From positions 62,001-126,000 of the forward strand of contig JAAYQR010000026.1 of assembly GCA_012519205.1 (NCBI GenBank): DNA of 64,000 nucleotides, written 5' to 3'. This stretch comes from Candidatus Epulonipiscium sp. (GTDB taxonomy: Bacteria > Bacillota > Clostridia > Lachnospirales > Defluviitaleaceae). The first letter of the stretch is position 1, and every line of letters begins with the position of its first letter. Under the pieces are notes generated by a model. The model ran no database searches, was not told the DNA's origin, and worked only from the letters and a program-made list of their open reading frames with translations. Both the position numbers and the translations under genes were made by a program. Below are positions 18,422-28,129 of the stretch, in pieces.

Positions 18422-20200
18422 GTGAACTGGGATAAATATAAACAAAAACTTATACACGAAAATGGAGAATATCATCTTATATTTTATTTACCGGAAGATG
18501 TTGAGTTTTCTAGGGAATTTGATGAAATTCCTATAGAAAAAAAGAAAATAAGTATACAGCTTTATATTCAAAAAGCATATCCAAGTATTAAGATTGCATC
18601 AGTAAAACTTATGGTAGGTTCTATGGTACTAGGCACCCTTGTCCTTCAAAATCCAAATTCTGATGTTTATGGAGCCCTAACTAGTAAGACAAATCCTATT
18701 CAAATTCGTATAAATAATCAATATGTACAATCTGATACCTCCCCAGTAATAGAAAACGGTCGGGTCTTAGTTCCCATCAGAGTAATAGGGCAGTCCATGG
18801 GAGCTTTTGTCCATTGGGAAGAAAAAAATAAGGTTGCTATAATTAAAAAAGAAAATACAACTATTTATCTTCAAGCTAATTTAAATCAGGCCTTTGTAGA
18901 TGGGAGGCTTCACTTTTTGGACACCCCACCAAAGATTATTAACGGTAGGCTAATGGTTCCTATTCGTTTTGTTTCAGAATCTTTTAACACCCCTGTGAAT
19001 TGGGATAATAAGTCAAAGACTGTCTTAATAAATAGCACTCTACCTACAGTTTCTGATTATGTTGTAAAAAAGGGGGATACCCTGCTTGAAATAGCCCTGA
19101 AGTTTAACACATCAGTTTTAGATTTAAAAAAATGGAATAATCTTAAAACAGATATGATTTATGTAGGACAGCTTCTTAGGGTTATTCCCCCTTCAGCAAT
19201 TATTGAGGGGCCTTCTATGGAAGAGATAGAGGTTATTCCTTATAAATTTGATACGGTTTTAGGGTTTACTGTTAAATATTATGAAGGTCATAATAGCTCC
19301 TATAATTCATTGAGGGATAATAATAAAAAAATAACAGATATATCAACCTTTAGTCATGGTATAACAAAAGAAGGAACTTTAGAGTCAGATTATTCCCATA
19401 TAGATATGATAGGTTTTTCAGATAAAAACAATATAGATTCATTTATGTTGATTCATAATGCCCAAGGGGGTAATTTTGATAAAAACTTGGCTGAAGATGT
19501 ATTGGAAAACCCCATTCTTAGAAGAAAACTGATACAAAGCATATTAGAGGGGGTGGAGCAATATGGGTATAAAGGAGTAGAGATAGACATAGAAGGGTTA
19601 AGCTCCGATGTTAGGGCTGAATATAGTTCTTTTATTAAGGAATTAAAAGCAGAATTAGGTCCTAAGGGGTATCTGGTTTCAGCAACTCTTCCCGCCAAAA
19701 GCTTTGATAATCCCAAGGATAACTGGGTTGGGGCTTATGATTATAAGGCTATAGGTGAGTATGCAGATAGGGTAGTTCTTATGACCTATGACGAACATTG
19801 GGCCGGGGGAGATTCAGGGCCCGTAGCGTCTTACGGCTGGGTGGAAGGGGTAATTGATTATGCGGTAAAAGAAATTCCCCCGGATAAATTAGTTATGGGT
19901 ATCGGTGCATATGGTTATGATTGGCCAACAGGAGAAAAAGGGGGAAAGGCCGTTACGGTTTTTGAGATAGATGGATATCTCAAAAAATACGGGGGTAAAA
20001 TTTTATGGAATGATACCTATAAGGCTCCTTATTATAGGTATAAGGATGATAAGGGAAAGAACAAAATAGTCTGGTTTGAAAACGAAAAAAGTGCCCAGTA
20101 TAAATACAAATTAGCAAAAGCAAGGGGACTTCAGGGTATAGCGATATGGCGCCTTGGCCTTGAGGATAATAATTTTTGGAGTGGGATATCTTACAAATAA
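18422..20200 (+). CDS. Membrane-anchored stalk-domain/LysM/GH18 protein
   Basis: This 592-residue protein (GTG start) probably binds and cuts cell-wall or spore-cortex glycan. Order: a 57-residue cytoplasmic N-terminus, one membrane segment (about 58-76), a copper-amine-oxidase N-terminal-like stalk domain with two NGR-LVPIR repeats (about 100-205), one LysM domain ([10 protein letters not shown]..., 212-256), and a GH18 catalytic domain (about 275-590). The GH18 motif is GVEIDIEG; the catalytic Glu (E391) is kept, while the usual first Asp of DxxDxDxE is not. The architecture resembles YaaH/SleL-type spore-cortex enzymes. A role in sporulation or germination is inferred. Confidence 0.85.
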   Translation: MNWDKYKQKLIHENGEYHLIFYLPEDVEFSREFDEIPIEKKKISIQLYIQKAYPSIKIASVKLMVGSMVLGTLVLQNPNSDVYGALTSKTNPIQIRINNQYVQSDTSPVIENGRVLVPIRVIGQSMGAFVHWEEKNKVAIIKKENTTIYLQANLNQAFVDGRLHFLDTPPKIINGRLMVPIRFVSESFNTPVNWDNKSKTVLINSTLPTVSDYVVKKGDTLLEIALKFNTSVLDLKKWNNLKTDMIYVGQLLRVIPPSAIIEGPSMEEIEVIPYKFDTVLGFTVKYYEGHNSSYNSLRDNNKKITDISTFSHGITKEGTLESDYSHIDMIGFSDKNNIDSFMLIHNAQGGNFDKNLAEDVLENPILRRKLIQSILEGVEQYGYKGVEIDIEGLSSDVRAEYSSFIKELKAELGPKGYLVSATLPAKSFDNPKDNWVGAYDYKAIGEYADRVVLMTYDEHWAGGDSGPVASYGWVEGVIDYAVKEIPPDKLVMGIGAYGYDWPTGEKGGKAVTVFEIDGYLKKYGGKILWNDTYKAPYYRYKDDKGKNKIVWFENEKSAQYKYKLAKARGLQGIAIWRLGLEDNNFWSGISYK

Positions 20201-20290
20201 ATTTAAAAGACTAATCTATAGTAAATTAAAATCACCTATGGTATAATAAAATAGGGTAATAAGGATTATATCTCCAAAGGAGGGGATTTG

Positions 20291-20719
20291 GTGTCAGAGA
20301 AAGTACTAGCTTGCATTACGATCCAGCAGAATAGTCGAAGGCTTATTAAAAAAGGTGCGCAATTAGCATCACAAATTGGAGGGGAACTCCATGTACTACA
20401 TGTCGAACATGGGAATAATATTCTATCCCAAAACAACACGGCAGAGCTACTGCAAGAATTGTTTGACTATGCCTCGGATATAGGTGGGGAAGTCCATGTA
20501 GTTTGTGACGATAATGTACCGGAGCGGATAGTAGAGTTCATTAAGGAAATGGACATCACCCAGTTAGTGTTAGGGGAAACCATGAGAAATAAAATCCATA
20601 GACTTATTGCCAAAGATATAGAAAACTATATTACATCAACAACCCCGGAAGTAGAAATTATGGTTCTAGAAAGAGAAAAGAAATTAAATATAAAAGACAA
20701 AGAAGCATTTTCTTCATAG
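20291..20719 (+). CDS. Universal stress protein (KdpD-type USP domain)
   Basis: A 142-residue single-domain protein with an alpha/beta nucleotide-binding-like fold: beta strand VLACITI, then HVLHVEH, VHVVCDD and ITQLVLGET. The sequence pattern is closest to the UspA-like domain found in KdpD. GTG 20291 is chosen because AGGAGGGG lies 5 bases upstream; TTG 20288 is too near. No kdp genes are in the window. Its role is unknown. Confidence 0.75.
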   Translation: MSEKVLACITIQQNSRRLIKKGAQLASQIGGELHVLHVEHGNNILSQNNTAELLQELFDYASDIGGEVHVVCDDNVPERIVEFIKEMDITQLVLGETMRNKIHRLIAKDIENYITSTTPEVEIMVLEREKKLNIKDKEAFSS

Positions 20720-20751
20720 TAGAAACTTATATTAAGATTTGATTACATTCC

Positions 20752-20780
20752 TTGACAAATTTCTAGGAAAAAACTATCCT
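20752..20780 (+). promoter_or_regulatory. Sigma-A promoter of the exporter leader
   Basis: A perfect TTGACA (20752-20757) lies 17 bp before TATCCT (20775-20780), 38 bp upstream of a 33-codon ORF. This isolates the leader plus exporter genes as one transcription unit. Confidence 0.7.
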
Positions 20781-20818
20781 ACAATAGGAAACAAAAATTT
20801 TGAAAAGGAGGTAGGACT

Positions 20819-20920
20819 ATGTTTTTAAAAAACATTAATATTCGATTTACCAAAATTATTCAACTTAATATGGATTTTCATAACAATAACCCTACCTCAA
20901 ATGAATATGCCGCTCACTAA
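20819..20920 (+). CDS. 33-residue leader peptide before an ABC exporter
   Basis: The ATG at 20819 follows AAAAGGAGG, a site as strong as any in the window, and the ORF closes after 33 codons (MFLKNINIRFTKII... ending EYAAH). No transmembrane segment or family is recognised. Its stop codon lies inside a hairpin (20900-20933), and a terminator-like hairpin follows 28 bp later. In B. subtilis the short bmrB ORF controls the bmrCD exporter by ribosome-dependent attenuation; the layout here is the same, and that role is inferred. Confidence 0.65.
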   Translation: MFLKNINIRFTKIIQLNMDFHNNNPTSNEYAAH

Positions 20921-20933
20921 TGGTGCATTCATT
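20900..20933 (+). other. Hairpin spanning the leader stop codon
   Basis: AATGAAT (20900-20906) pairs with ATTCATT (20927-20933), extended by a GC/GC step across a 2-base bulge. A ribosome stalled on or near the leader stop would unfold it. Confidence 0.45.
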
Positions 20934-20947
20934 TTCATATAAAGATT

Positions 20948-20980
20948 AAGGTCATGGGTAGTGTTATCCATGGCCTTTTT
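20948..20980 (+). terminator. Attenuator-like terminator in the exporter leader
   Basis: AAGGTCATGG (20948-20957) pairs with CCATGGCCTT (20968-20977), followed by TTT. Its 5' arm can instead pair with CATGGCCTT at 21024-21032, so a competing form exists. Confidence 0.7.
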
Positions 20981-21017
20981 ATGCTTTCCAATAGATTTCT
21001 AATTGATTTATTGCATA

Positions 21018-21045
21018 AAACGTCATGGCCTTCATGGCGTTTTTA
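21018..21045 (+). terminator. Second hairpin with T run before the exporter
   Basis: AAACGTCATG pairs with CATGGCGTTT around GCCTT, then TTT, 20 bp before the first exporter start codon. It shares the CATGGCCTT element used in the alternative pairing. Confidence 0.6.
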
Positions 21046-21064
21046 GGTTATTAGGAGGAAAATT

Positions 21065-22804
21065 ATGAGACGTTTATTTGTATATGTTAAAAGATATGGA
21101 AGTATTTATATTCTAGGGTTTTTTATTATGTTATCTGCTTTAATACTTGATATGTTTAATCCCCACTTAACTAGGCTCATCATTGATGATGTCATTACTG
21201 AGGGTAATCTTGGAATTTTTAAGCAAGTACTTTTAGGATTGATTGCGGTGACAATCGGTAGAGGGATTTTGGGTTATGGTAAGGAAATTGTATTTGATAT
21301 AGTTAGTGCAAGAGTAGTAGTTAACATAAGAAAGGATTTATTCGATCATATTCAAAGCCTGTCCTTTTCATTTTTTGATGGCATGAATACAGGGGAACTA
21401 ATGTCTAGGATTAAAGAAGACGTGGATAATATATGGAGAGCATTAGGCTTTGGTATTATGCTTTTTTTAGAACAGATATTTTACCTTATTATTGCCTCTT
21501 TTATGATTTTTACTCTTAACTGGAAGCTGGCTATTGTTACTTTAGCCCTTATGCCGTTTATTGGGTACATTGCCTTTAAACTAGAAAAAAGAATAGGAAA
21601 AACCTATGGAAAAATCAGTGACCAAGGGGCAGTACTTAATACTACGGCCCAAGAAAATATCGCAGGGGTTAGGTTGGTTAAAGCTTTCGGAAGGGAAAAA
21701 TACGAGATTCAAAAGTTTTTAAGACAAAATGAAAAGAATTTTGATTTGAACCTCGATCAGGCATATATTTGGGCAAAATATAACCCTATGATTGAATTTT
21801 TATCTAATCTAGTTGTTGTAATCGTAACAACTATAGGTGGAATATTTGTTATCCAAGATAGGATGTCCATAGGAACCTTAGTGGCCTTTAGTAATTATGT
21901 ATTCATGCTTATATGGCCCATGAGAATGTTAGGATGGCTTACAAATCTTGTGGCCCAAGCCTTGGCATCTACTAAGAAATTAGAAAAATTATTTAGGGAA
22001 CAAGCTGTAATAAAAAATCCTGAAAATCCTATAATCCCAAAAGAAATAAAAGGACATATCATCTTTGATAATATAGGTCTAGAATTCGGAGGCAGTAAAG
22101 TTTTAGAGGGAATCTCCTTCGAAGCTAAGCCGGGGGGTACTATTGGGATTATGGGGGTAACCGGTTCAGGTAAGAGCTCTATTATAAACTTAACAGGAAG
22201 ATACTATGATAGTACCGAGGGAAGGATTTTGATAGACGGAATTGATATAAAGAAAATGGATATTAAAACCCTAAGAAAAAGCCTGTCTGTTGTTATGCAG
22301 GATACATTTCTATTTTCTGATACAATTAAGGAAAATATTAAATTTGGAAATAAAAAGGCTTCTGACGAGGAATTAATAGCTGCAGCTAAGGATTCAGATG
22401 TTCATTCCTTCGTGATGGAGATGCCGGAAGAATATGATACTGTTATTGGTGAAAGGGGTATCGGCTTATCGGGGGGACAAAAGCAAAGAATTTCTATTGC
22501 CAGGGCTCTTCTTAAAAACAGCCCGATATTAATCTTAGATGATGCTACATCGGCCCTTGACATGGAAACAGAATATCAAATTCAAAAATCCATAGAAGAA
22601 AGGGAAAATATCACTAAGATAATCATAGCCCATAGAATTTCAGCGGTAAAAAATGCCGATGAAATACTAATACTAGAAGATGGCAAGGTAGTAGAAAGAG
22701 GTAGTCATAAAGAACTCTTAGAAAATAGAAAGGAATACTACAATATATACCAAGAACAGTTTAGAGGGCTTGAAAATGCAGCAGTTAAAGAGGTGATAGG
22801 TTAA
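21065..22804 (+). CDS. ABC exporter half, degenerate-site subunit (BmrC-like)
   Basis: A 579-residue half-transporter: six membrane helices (about 1-300), then one nucleotide-binding domain. Walker A is GVTGSGKSS, the signature is the intact LSGGQ, and Walker B is LILDDATSALD, in which the catalytic Glu is replaced by Asp. This is the pattern of the BmrC-type partner in heterodimeric multidrug exporters. The gene overlaps the next one by 1 base, so the two are translationally coupled. It follows AGGAGG and lies behind the leader ORF and hairpins. Confidence 0.93.
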   Translation: MRRLFVYVKRYGSIYILGFFIMLSALILDMFNPHLTRLIIDDVITEGNLGIFKQVLLGLIAVTIGRGILGYGKEIVFDIVSARVVVNIRKDLFDHIQSLSFSFFDGMNTGELMSRIKEDVDNIWRALGFGIMLFLEQIFYLIIASFMIFTLNWKLAIVTLALMPFIGYIAFKLEKRIGKTYGKISDQGAVLNTTAQENIAGVRLVKAFGREKYEIQKFLRQNEKNFDLNLDQAYIWAKYNPMIEFLSNLVVVIVTTIGGIFVIQDRMSIGTLVAFSNYVFMLIWPMRMLGWLTNLVAQALASTKKLEKLFREQAVIKNPENPIIPKEIKGHIIFDNIGLEFGGSKVLEGISFEAKPGGTIGIMGVTGSGKSSIINLTGRYYDSTEGRILIDGIDIKKMDIKTLRKSLSVVMQDTFLFSDTIKENIKFGNKKASDEELIAAAKDSDVHSFVMEMPEEYDTVIGERGIGLSGGQKQRISIARALLKNSPILILDDATSALDMETEYQIQKSIEERENITKIIIAHRISAVKNADEILILEDGKVVERGSHKELLENRKEYYNIYQEQFRGLENAAVKEVIG

Positions 22805-24594
22805 TGGCAAGGGATAATTATAAAAAAGATGAAGTATTAGAAGAACAATTAAATACAGAGATTATAGCTAGGCTACTGACTTATTTGAAACCATATAAGG
22901 TAGAGGTTTTAAAAACCTTATTCTTCATGGTGATAGTTATAGCGGTAGAACTGCTAAATCCCTACTTTCTAAAGAGGGGAATAGATTATTATATTGTGGA
23001 AAGAGATAGTGGAGGATTAATTTTACTAGGGATTTTAATGGTTATTATAAATATAGTAGCTATGTTTTGCAGTAGAAAGAGAATAATAGTTATGGCAAAG
23101 GTAACTAATCAAATACTTTTAACCATAAGGCAAGAGCTATATACCCATATCCAAACCCTATCTTTCTCATTTTTTGATAATAGACCTATAGGAAAAATAT
23201 TAGCTAGGATAATAGGTGATGTAAATTCTTTGAATGAATTATTCACCAATAGTGTAACAAATCTTATTCCTGACTTTGTCAAAATAGTGGCAGTTATACT
23301 CATTATGGTAACGATGAATTTTAAACTAGCTCTCATTTCCCTTACAACCCTGCCCTTTTTACTTGTTGCTATGTTTATTATCCAGGGGATATCACGAAAA
23401 AGATGGCAGCTCCATAGAAAGAAAAATTCTAATATGAATGCCTATACCCATGAGGATTTTTCAGGAATCAAGGTGGTCCAAAGCTTTACTCAGGAGAAAC
23501 ATACAAGTACCATTTTTAAGGGTTTACTAGAGGAAGTAAGAAAAACCTTCGTTTCTGCCATTATGATGAACAATATGTTTTGGCCTTTGGTTGAACTTTC
23601 TTGGGGAATCGGTTCAGTAATCGTATTTTGGTATGGTGTTAAAATGTTAAATAGCGGGGATATTACTGTGGGGCTCTTGGTTGCTTTTACAGGATATGTT
23701 TCGATATTTTGGCAACCTATTATGAACATCAGTAATTTTTATAATGTACTCATAACCAATATGGCAGGGGCAGAAAGAATTTTTGAAATAATGGACATAG
23801 AACCAGATATAAAAGATAAGGAAGGAGCCAAAATACTTCCTAAAGTTAAAGGAAGGGTATCCTTTAGGGATGTATCTTTTGCTTATGACGATAAAAATCT
23901 TGTTTTAAATGATGTAACTTTCCATGTAGAACCTGGAGAAACTATTGCCCTAGTCGGTCCGACGGGAGCAGGTAAAACAACTATTATTAATTTAATCAGT
24001 AGGTTTTATGAAAATCAAAAAGGAAAGGTATCTGTTGATGGTTATAATGTTAGTGAAGTAACCCTAGAAAGTTTAAGGGGACAAATGGGCATCATGACTC
24101 AAGATACCTTTATGTTTTCAGGAACTATAAAGGATAATATTAGATATGGTAAATTAGATGCTACAGATAAAGAAATTATAAGCGCGGCTAAGGCAGTCTG
24201 TGCCCATGATTTTATTATGAAGCTAGAAAAGGGTTATAATACGGATGTAAATGAAAGGGGGTCAAGATTATCTGTAGGTCAAAGACAGCTTCTTGCTTTT
24301 GCAAGAGCCCTACTAGCTGATCCTAGGATACTAATTTTAGATGAGGCAACGGCGAGTATCGATACACAAACAGAAAGGCTCATCCAGAAAGGAATCGGAA
24401 AGCTTTTGTCAGGAAGAACCTCCTTTGTCATTGCCCATCGTCTTTCCACTATCCAGAATGCCGATAGGATTATGGTGATAGACGATGGGAAAATAAAAGA
24501 AATAGGGAGCCATGAAGAATTAATGGAACAAAAGGGATTATATTATGAACTGTTTAATGCCCAATTTAAATTTTTGGCTGGAGAGGCAATCTAG
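22804..24594 (+). CDS. ABC exporter half, catalytic-site subunit (BmrD-like)
   Basis: A 596-residue partner half-transporter with six membrane helices and a nucleotide-binding domain. Walker A is GPTGAGKTT and Walker B LILDEATASID is canonical, but the signature reads LSVGQ instead of LSGGQ. Together with the upstream subunit this gives one consensus ATP site (this Walker A/B with the partner's LSGGQ) and one degenerate site, as in BmrCD, TM287/288 and LmrCD. Drug export is the likely role; the substrate is unknown. Confidence 0.93.
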   Translation: MARDNYKKDEVLEEQLNTEIIARLLTYLKPYKVEVLKTLFFMVIVIAVELLNPYFLKRGIDYYIVERDSGGLILLGILMVIINIVAMFCSRKRIIVMAKVTNQILLTIRQELYTHIQTLSFSFFDNRPIGKILARIIGDVNSLNELFTNSVTNLIPDFVKIVAVILIMVTMNFKLALISLTTLPFLLVAMFIIQGISRKRWQLHRKKNSNMNAYTHEDFSGIKVVQSFTQEKHTSTIFKGLLEEVRKTFVSAIMMNNMFWPLVELSWGIGSVIVFWYGVKMLNSGDITVGLLVAFTGYVSIFWQPIMNISNFYNVLITNMAGAERIFEIMDIEPDIKDKEGAKILPKVKGRVSFRDVSFAYDDKNLVLNDVTFHVEPGETIALVGPTGAGKTTIINLISRFYENQKGKVSVDGYNVSEVTLESLRGQMGIMTQDTFMFSGTIKDNIRYGKLDATDKEIISAAKAVCAHDFIMKLEKGYNTDVNERGSRLSVGQRQLLAFARALLADPRILILDEATASIDTQTERLIQKGIGKLLSGRTSFVIAHRLSTIQNADRIMVIDDGKIKEIGSHEELMEQKGLYYELFNAQFKFLAGEAI

Positions 24595-24632
24595 ATCTAC
24601 AATAGTCCTTCTAATACAATTTTCTGAAGAAG

Positions 24633-24672
24633 AAGGAAGTATTTAAGCTTTATGCTTAGATACTTCCTTTAA
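24633..24672 (+). terminator. Terminator after the exporter operon
   Basis: AAGGAAGTATTTAAGC (24633-24648) pairs with GCTTAGATACTTCCTT (24654-24669) over 16 bp, with one G-U pair, followed by T. Confidence 0.8.
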
Positions 24673-24700
24673 TTTTATAAATTCAAAAGGTAATATCATA

Positions 24701-24729
24701 TTGTTATTATCAGACAATAACTATATAAT
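24701..24729 (+). promoter_or_regulatory. Promoter of the MoxR operon
   Basis: TTGTTA (24701-24706) and TATAAT (24724-24729) are 17 bp apart, 33 bp before the MoxR start. Confidence 0.65.
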
Positions 24730-24761
24730 TGAAATCAGAATATACAGAGGGAGTATTGTTT

Positions 24762-25697
24762 ATGTATACTATTATAAATGATGTGATTGAGTCTGTGGAA
24801 AAGGTGATTATAGGAAAAAGAGAAGTAATAGAAAAGCTTTTGGTTGCTCTTTTAAGTAATGGTCACGTATTAATTGAGGATATTCCGGGAGTGGGAAAAA
24901 CTCAACTGGCAGCAGCCCTAGCCCGTTCCCTAAATGGGGATTTTAATAGGATTCAATTCACACCGGATGTTATGCCTTCGGATATTACAGGGTTTTTCAT
25001 GTATAATCAGGATACAAAGAAGTTTTATTACCATAAGGGGGCTGCTATATGTAATTTCCTTTTGGTAGATGAAATCAACAGAACATCTCCAAAAACGCAA
25101 TCAAGTCTTTTGGAGATTATGGAAGAGTTTCAGGTAACGGTAGATGGTAAAACATTTCCTCTGCCTAAACCATTTATGGTATTGGCAACTCAAAATCCCA
25201 TAGAAAGTTCAGGAACATATCCACTGCCAGAGGCACAAATGGATAGATTTTTTCTAAAAATATCTCTTGGTTATCCCAGTAAAGGTGAGGAGAAAAAGAT
25301 ATTAGATAGATTTGAAATAAATAATCCTTTACAGGATTTAAATGGGGTGGTAACAACAGAAAACATTTTAAATCTACAAGAGGAAGTAAAGGGAGTAAAG
25401 GTCCACGATGGTTTGAAAAATTATATTGTAAGCATTGCAGAAGCTACCCGAAATAGCCCCCATGTAGTTCTTGGAATAAGTCCAAGGGGAAGTATAAATC
25501 TTCTAAAGGCTTCTAAGGCGTGGGCATTTATTAAGGGGAGGAGATATGTTATACCGGATGATATTAAGGAAATAGCTCCCCATGTCCTATCCCATAGAAT
25601 TATTACAAAGCCTGGGAAAAATATTAATGGGGAAGAAATTATAAGACAGATTATAAATAGCATTACGGTACCGGTATTTCAAAGAGATATTATATAA
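24762..25697 (+). CDS. MoxR-family AAA+ ATPase
   Basis: A 311-residue AAA+ ATPase. ATG 24762 is chosen for its spacing to GAGGGAG; the TTG frame from 24729 starts inside the promoter. Walker A is PGVGKTQ, Walker B LLVDEINR, and sensor region ATQNPIES, with SPRGS near the C-terminal lid. MoxR ATPases act as chaperones for complex assembly and are often encoded beside a DUF58 protein and a transglutaminase-like membrane protein, exactly as here. The client is unknown. Confidence 0.93.
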   Translation: MYTIINDVIESVEKVIIGKREVIEKLLVALLSNGHVLIEDIPGVGKTQLAAALARSLNGDFNRIQFTPDVMPSDITGFFMYNQDTKKFYYHKGAAICNFLLVDEINRTSPKTQSSLLEIMEEFQVTVDGKTFPLPKPFMVLATQNPIESSGTYPLPEAQMDRFFLKISLGYPSKGEEKKILDRFEINNPLQDLNGVVTTENILNLQEEVKGVKVHDGLKNYIVSIAEATRNSPHVVLGISPRGSINLLKASKAWAFIKGRRYVIPDDIKEIAPHVLSHRIITKPGKNINGEEIIRQIINSITVPVFQRDII

Positions 25698-25718
25698 TTA
25701 GTTTTAAGGATGTATATT

Positions 25719-26828
25719 ATGAAAAATTTTATGGCATTTCTTACTATGATTTTTTGTATTTACACATATGCATACATTTTTAAGGAAGAAACGGCTATAT
25801 TGCTCTTATTTATGTTTATGACAGCATTTCTTCTATCAATAATATCTATTTTAATACCTCTTAGGAAACTTTCCATCTCCTTTAAAATTCCCGAGGGGGA
25901 AGTAGAAAAAAAAGAAAATCTAAATGTTGATGTACATATTAAGAATAATTCATTTCTACCCATTCCAAGGTTGGATATAATATTTCTAACGGCTTCTAAT
26001 CTTAAGGAACTGTCATCTACTCATTTAAGATTATCACTAGGTCCGATGCAGGCTAAAACTGTTTCTATGGGATATATGAGCAAGACGAGGGGGAAAGTCT
26101 ATCTTGGAATAGATACTATTGTAGTACGGGATTACTTAAACTTCATAAAGATGGAGCCCCTTAAAAATATAGAGGAAAGTGATTATAGAAAAACCTTGCT
26201 AATCATTCCAAGGATTTACTATAAGGATGAGAATTTTAATAGTAAAGGCTTAACCGAGGATACAGGATATCTTGACGGAAGATTTACTTATATTGTAGAA
26301 CCCGGATATGAATTAAGAGATTTTGTTGGTGGGGATTCCCTTCAAAAAATACATTGGAAGTTATCAGCAAAAAAGGGTAAACTCATGGTCAGAAAAGATG
26401 AGTATATAGCTGATTTAAGGCCGTGTATTGTGGTAGATTTTATCCTTCCCCAAAAAAACATTATAATAGAAGAGAATATACTAGAAGCAGTACTGGCTAC
26501 GGCCTGGGGCTTGGCTAAACAAGGAAAAGAATTAGAAGTATGGCTTTTTGAAGGTAGTAATTGGAATATGTACTACATAAATGATAGGCAGGGAGTTGTA
26601 GAACTACAAAGAATATTTGGGGAATATGAGTTTATGTCTGCTAAGAAGTGGATAGAGATTGAAAGACTACCCATATCTCATATGAAAAGACAGAATTTAA
26701 ACCTAAGCGATAGGGAATTTGTTGTTTTTACGGGATGGCATGATGATGAGTTATCTAAAATAATGGGTGCATGTAGGCAGAAAAAGATAGCGATAGATAT
26801 GGTTTTACTGGAAGGCGATGAGATATGA
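25719..26828 (+). CDS. DUF58 domain membrane protein
   Basis: A 369-residue protein with two N-terminal membrane helices (about 3-22 and 25-45), then a beta-rich region and the DUF58 core around DFVGGDSLQKIHWKLSAKKG, whose R/HWK-type motif marks the family. ATG 25719 is chosen because AAGGA lies 8 bases upstream and overlaps the earlier ATG. It ends in an ATGA overlap with the next gene. DUF58 proteins are partners of MoxR ATPases. Confidence 0.88.
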   Translation: MKNFMAFLTMIFCIYTYAYIFKEETAILLLFMFMTAFLLSIISILIPLRKLSISFKIPEGEVEKKENLNVDVHIKNNSFLPIPRLDIIFLTASNLKELSSTHLRLSLGPMQAKTVSMGYMSKTRGKVYLGIDTIVVRDYLNFIKMEPLKNIEESDYRKTLLIIPRIYYKDENFNSKGLTEDTGYLDGRFTYIVEPGYELRDFVGGDSLQKIHWKLSAKKGKLMVRKDEYIADLRPCIVVDFILPQKNIIIEENILEAVLATAWGLAKQGKELEVWLFEGSNWNMYYINDRQGVVELQRIFGEYEFMSAKKWIEIERLPISHMKRQNLNLSDREFVVFTGWHDDELSKIMGACRQKKIAIDMVLLEGDEI

Positions 26829-28129
26829 AAAATATCATACAGCAACTAAAAAATGAAGGAATAGCCTGTTTGTTTTCTATCTTATTAGTATATTGGATGA
26901 TGGGTATACTTTGTGATAAATATAAATTAATAGGTTTATTTTTGGTTGCTATGATTCATATTGTATTATTTGCATTTTTTTTATACTGTAAGTGGCAAAA
27001 AGAAGTAGGCAATAAAGGTGTTGAAATATTATTCGTCTTTGTATTTATAGTTTATATATCCATAGCGATTTTTATAATAAAGACTACTTCCCTTGCTAAG
27101 GGAAGTAGCTATGGGTTATGGTTTATATATGGGTCAAATACGGGTAATATAGATATAGGATATTGGGTGGGAAGCATCCTCTTGGTATCTTTTTTATTTG
27201 GAGGAACTGTTTTTTACTTCACAAATATAAGATTTAGAATATGGGTTATTTTACTCTTATCTATGATTGTATTCATTATGGAAACGACAAAGGGAAGCCT
27301 AGGAATAACATTCGATTTTATTATTTTTTGTTTCTTGTTTTTTATATTATATACAGAATACGAAAATAAAATGAAGGGGAATAGTATACTTTTTGTTTTT
27401 ATTACTTTAGGAATTACTTTAATAATACCAAAACCTGATGTTCTTCCTCAAATTCCAGTGATGGATGCTATTATTTATGGAACGGTAAAAACCTTAGGAG
27501 GTAATGTACAAATCCTAACTGGGGGAAACGGTATCAATAGGCTAAATGGATCTATTCTTACAACAAAAAGATTTATTAATGGTGGTTTGGTTCCTGATGG
27601 GAAGGAAGTTCTTTTCGAAGTCGAAGGTAAAGAACCTCTTTATCTAAGAATGCAGAGCTTTGATCAATATGAAAAAAACTATTGGTACACAGGGGAAGGA
27701 AGTCTAGATAATGGGGGAATTTTAAAAAAAGAATACTATAAAAGAAATGCTCAAAAATTTAATACTATTATTAGCATTCTTGATAAGCTAAAAGATGAGG
27801 GATGGATGGAGGAGAATTTTTCAAATATATATAAATATCTTGAATATCCCTCCTACCCCCAAAGAGTTAACCGTGCCCAAGTAATATTGAAAAATCACTA
27901 TACGAAGTCATTTTTTAACCCATTAGGGGTTTTTGGTATCAAGGAGATGGGAAGGGAGAGAAATATATACATATCACAAAGCACCATATGCTTTTTAGGT
28001 ATGGGGGAGTCCATTGATCTTAATTCTAAATATTACATAGATTATATTTCCCAAGGGATTACCCCCAATTCAAGAGAATTTGGGGTAATGACACAAATGA
28101 ATAAAAAACTTTTAAAGATATATCCATGA
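26825..28129 (+). CDS. TgpA-like protein, membrane half (split gene)
   Basis: A 434-residue protein with about six to seven membrane helices in the first 200 residues, then a beta-rich extracytoplasmic region. It matches the N-terminal half of TgpA/YebA-like transglutaminase membrane proteins, which normally continue into the transglutaminase core in one chain. The ORF stops at 28127-28129, in an ATGA overlap with the next ORF in the -1 frame. The two pieces add up to 739 residues, about the length of an undivided TgpA-like protein. A frameshift or a natural split are both possible. Confidence 0.75.
   Translation: MKNIIQQLKNEGIACLFSILLVYWMMGILCDKYKLIGLFLVAMIHIVLFAFFLYCKWQKEVGNKGVEILFVFVFIVYISIAIFIIKTTSLAKGSSYGLWFIYGSNTGNIDIGYWVGSILLVSFLFGGTVFYFTNIRFRIWVILLLSMIVFIMETTKGSLGITFDFIIFCFLFFILYTEYENKMKGNSILFVFITLGITLIIPKPDVLPQIPVMDAIIYGTVKTLGGNVQILTGGNGINRLNGSILTTKRFINGGLVPDGKEVLFEVEGKEPLYLRMQSFDQYEKNYWYTGEGSLDNGGILKKEYYKRNAQKFNTIISILDKLKDEGWMEENFSNIYKYLEYPSYPQRVNRAQVILKNHYTKSFFNPLGVFGIKEMGRERNIYISQSTICFLGMGESIDLNSKYYIDYISQGITPNSREFGVMTQMNKKLLKIYP

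Noticed and set aside
28103-28109. AAAAAAC as a programmed -1 frameshift heptamer in the tgpA-like gene
   Set aside because: The heptamer is not in the required phase (codons read AAA AAA CTT, not A AAA AAC), so canonical -1 frameshifting is unlikely; simple slippage stays possible.
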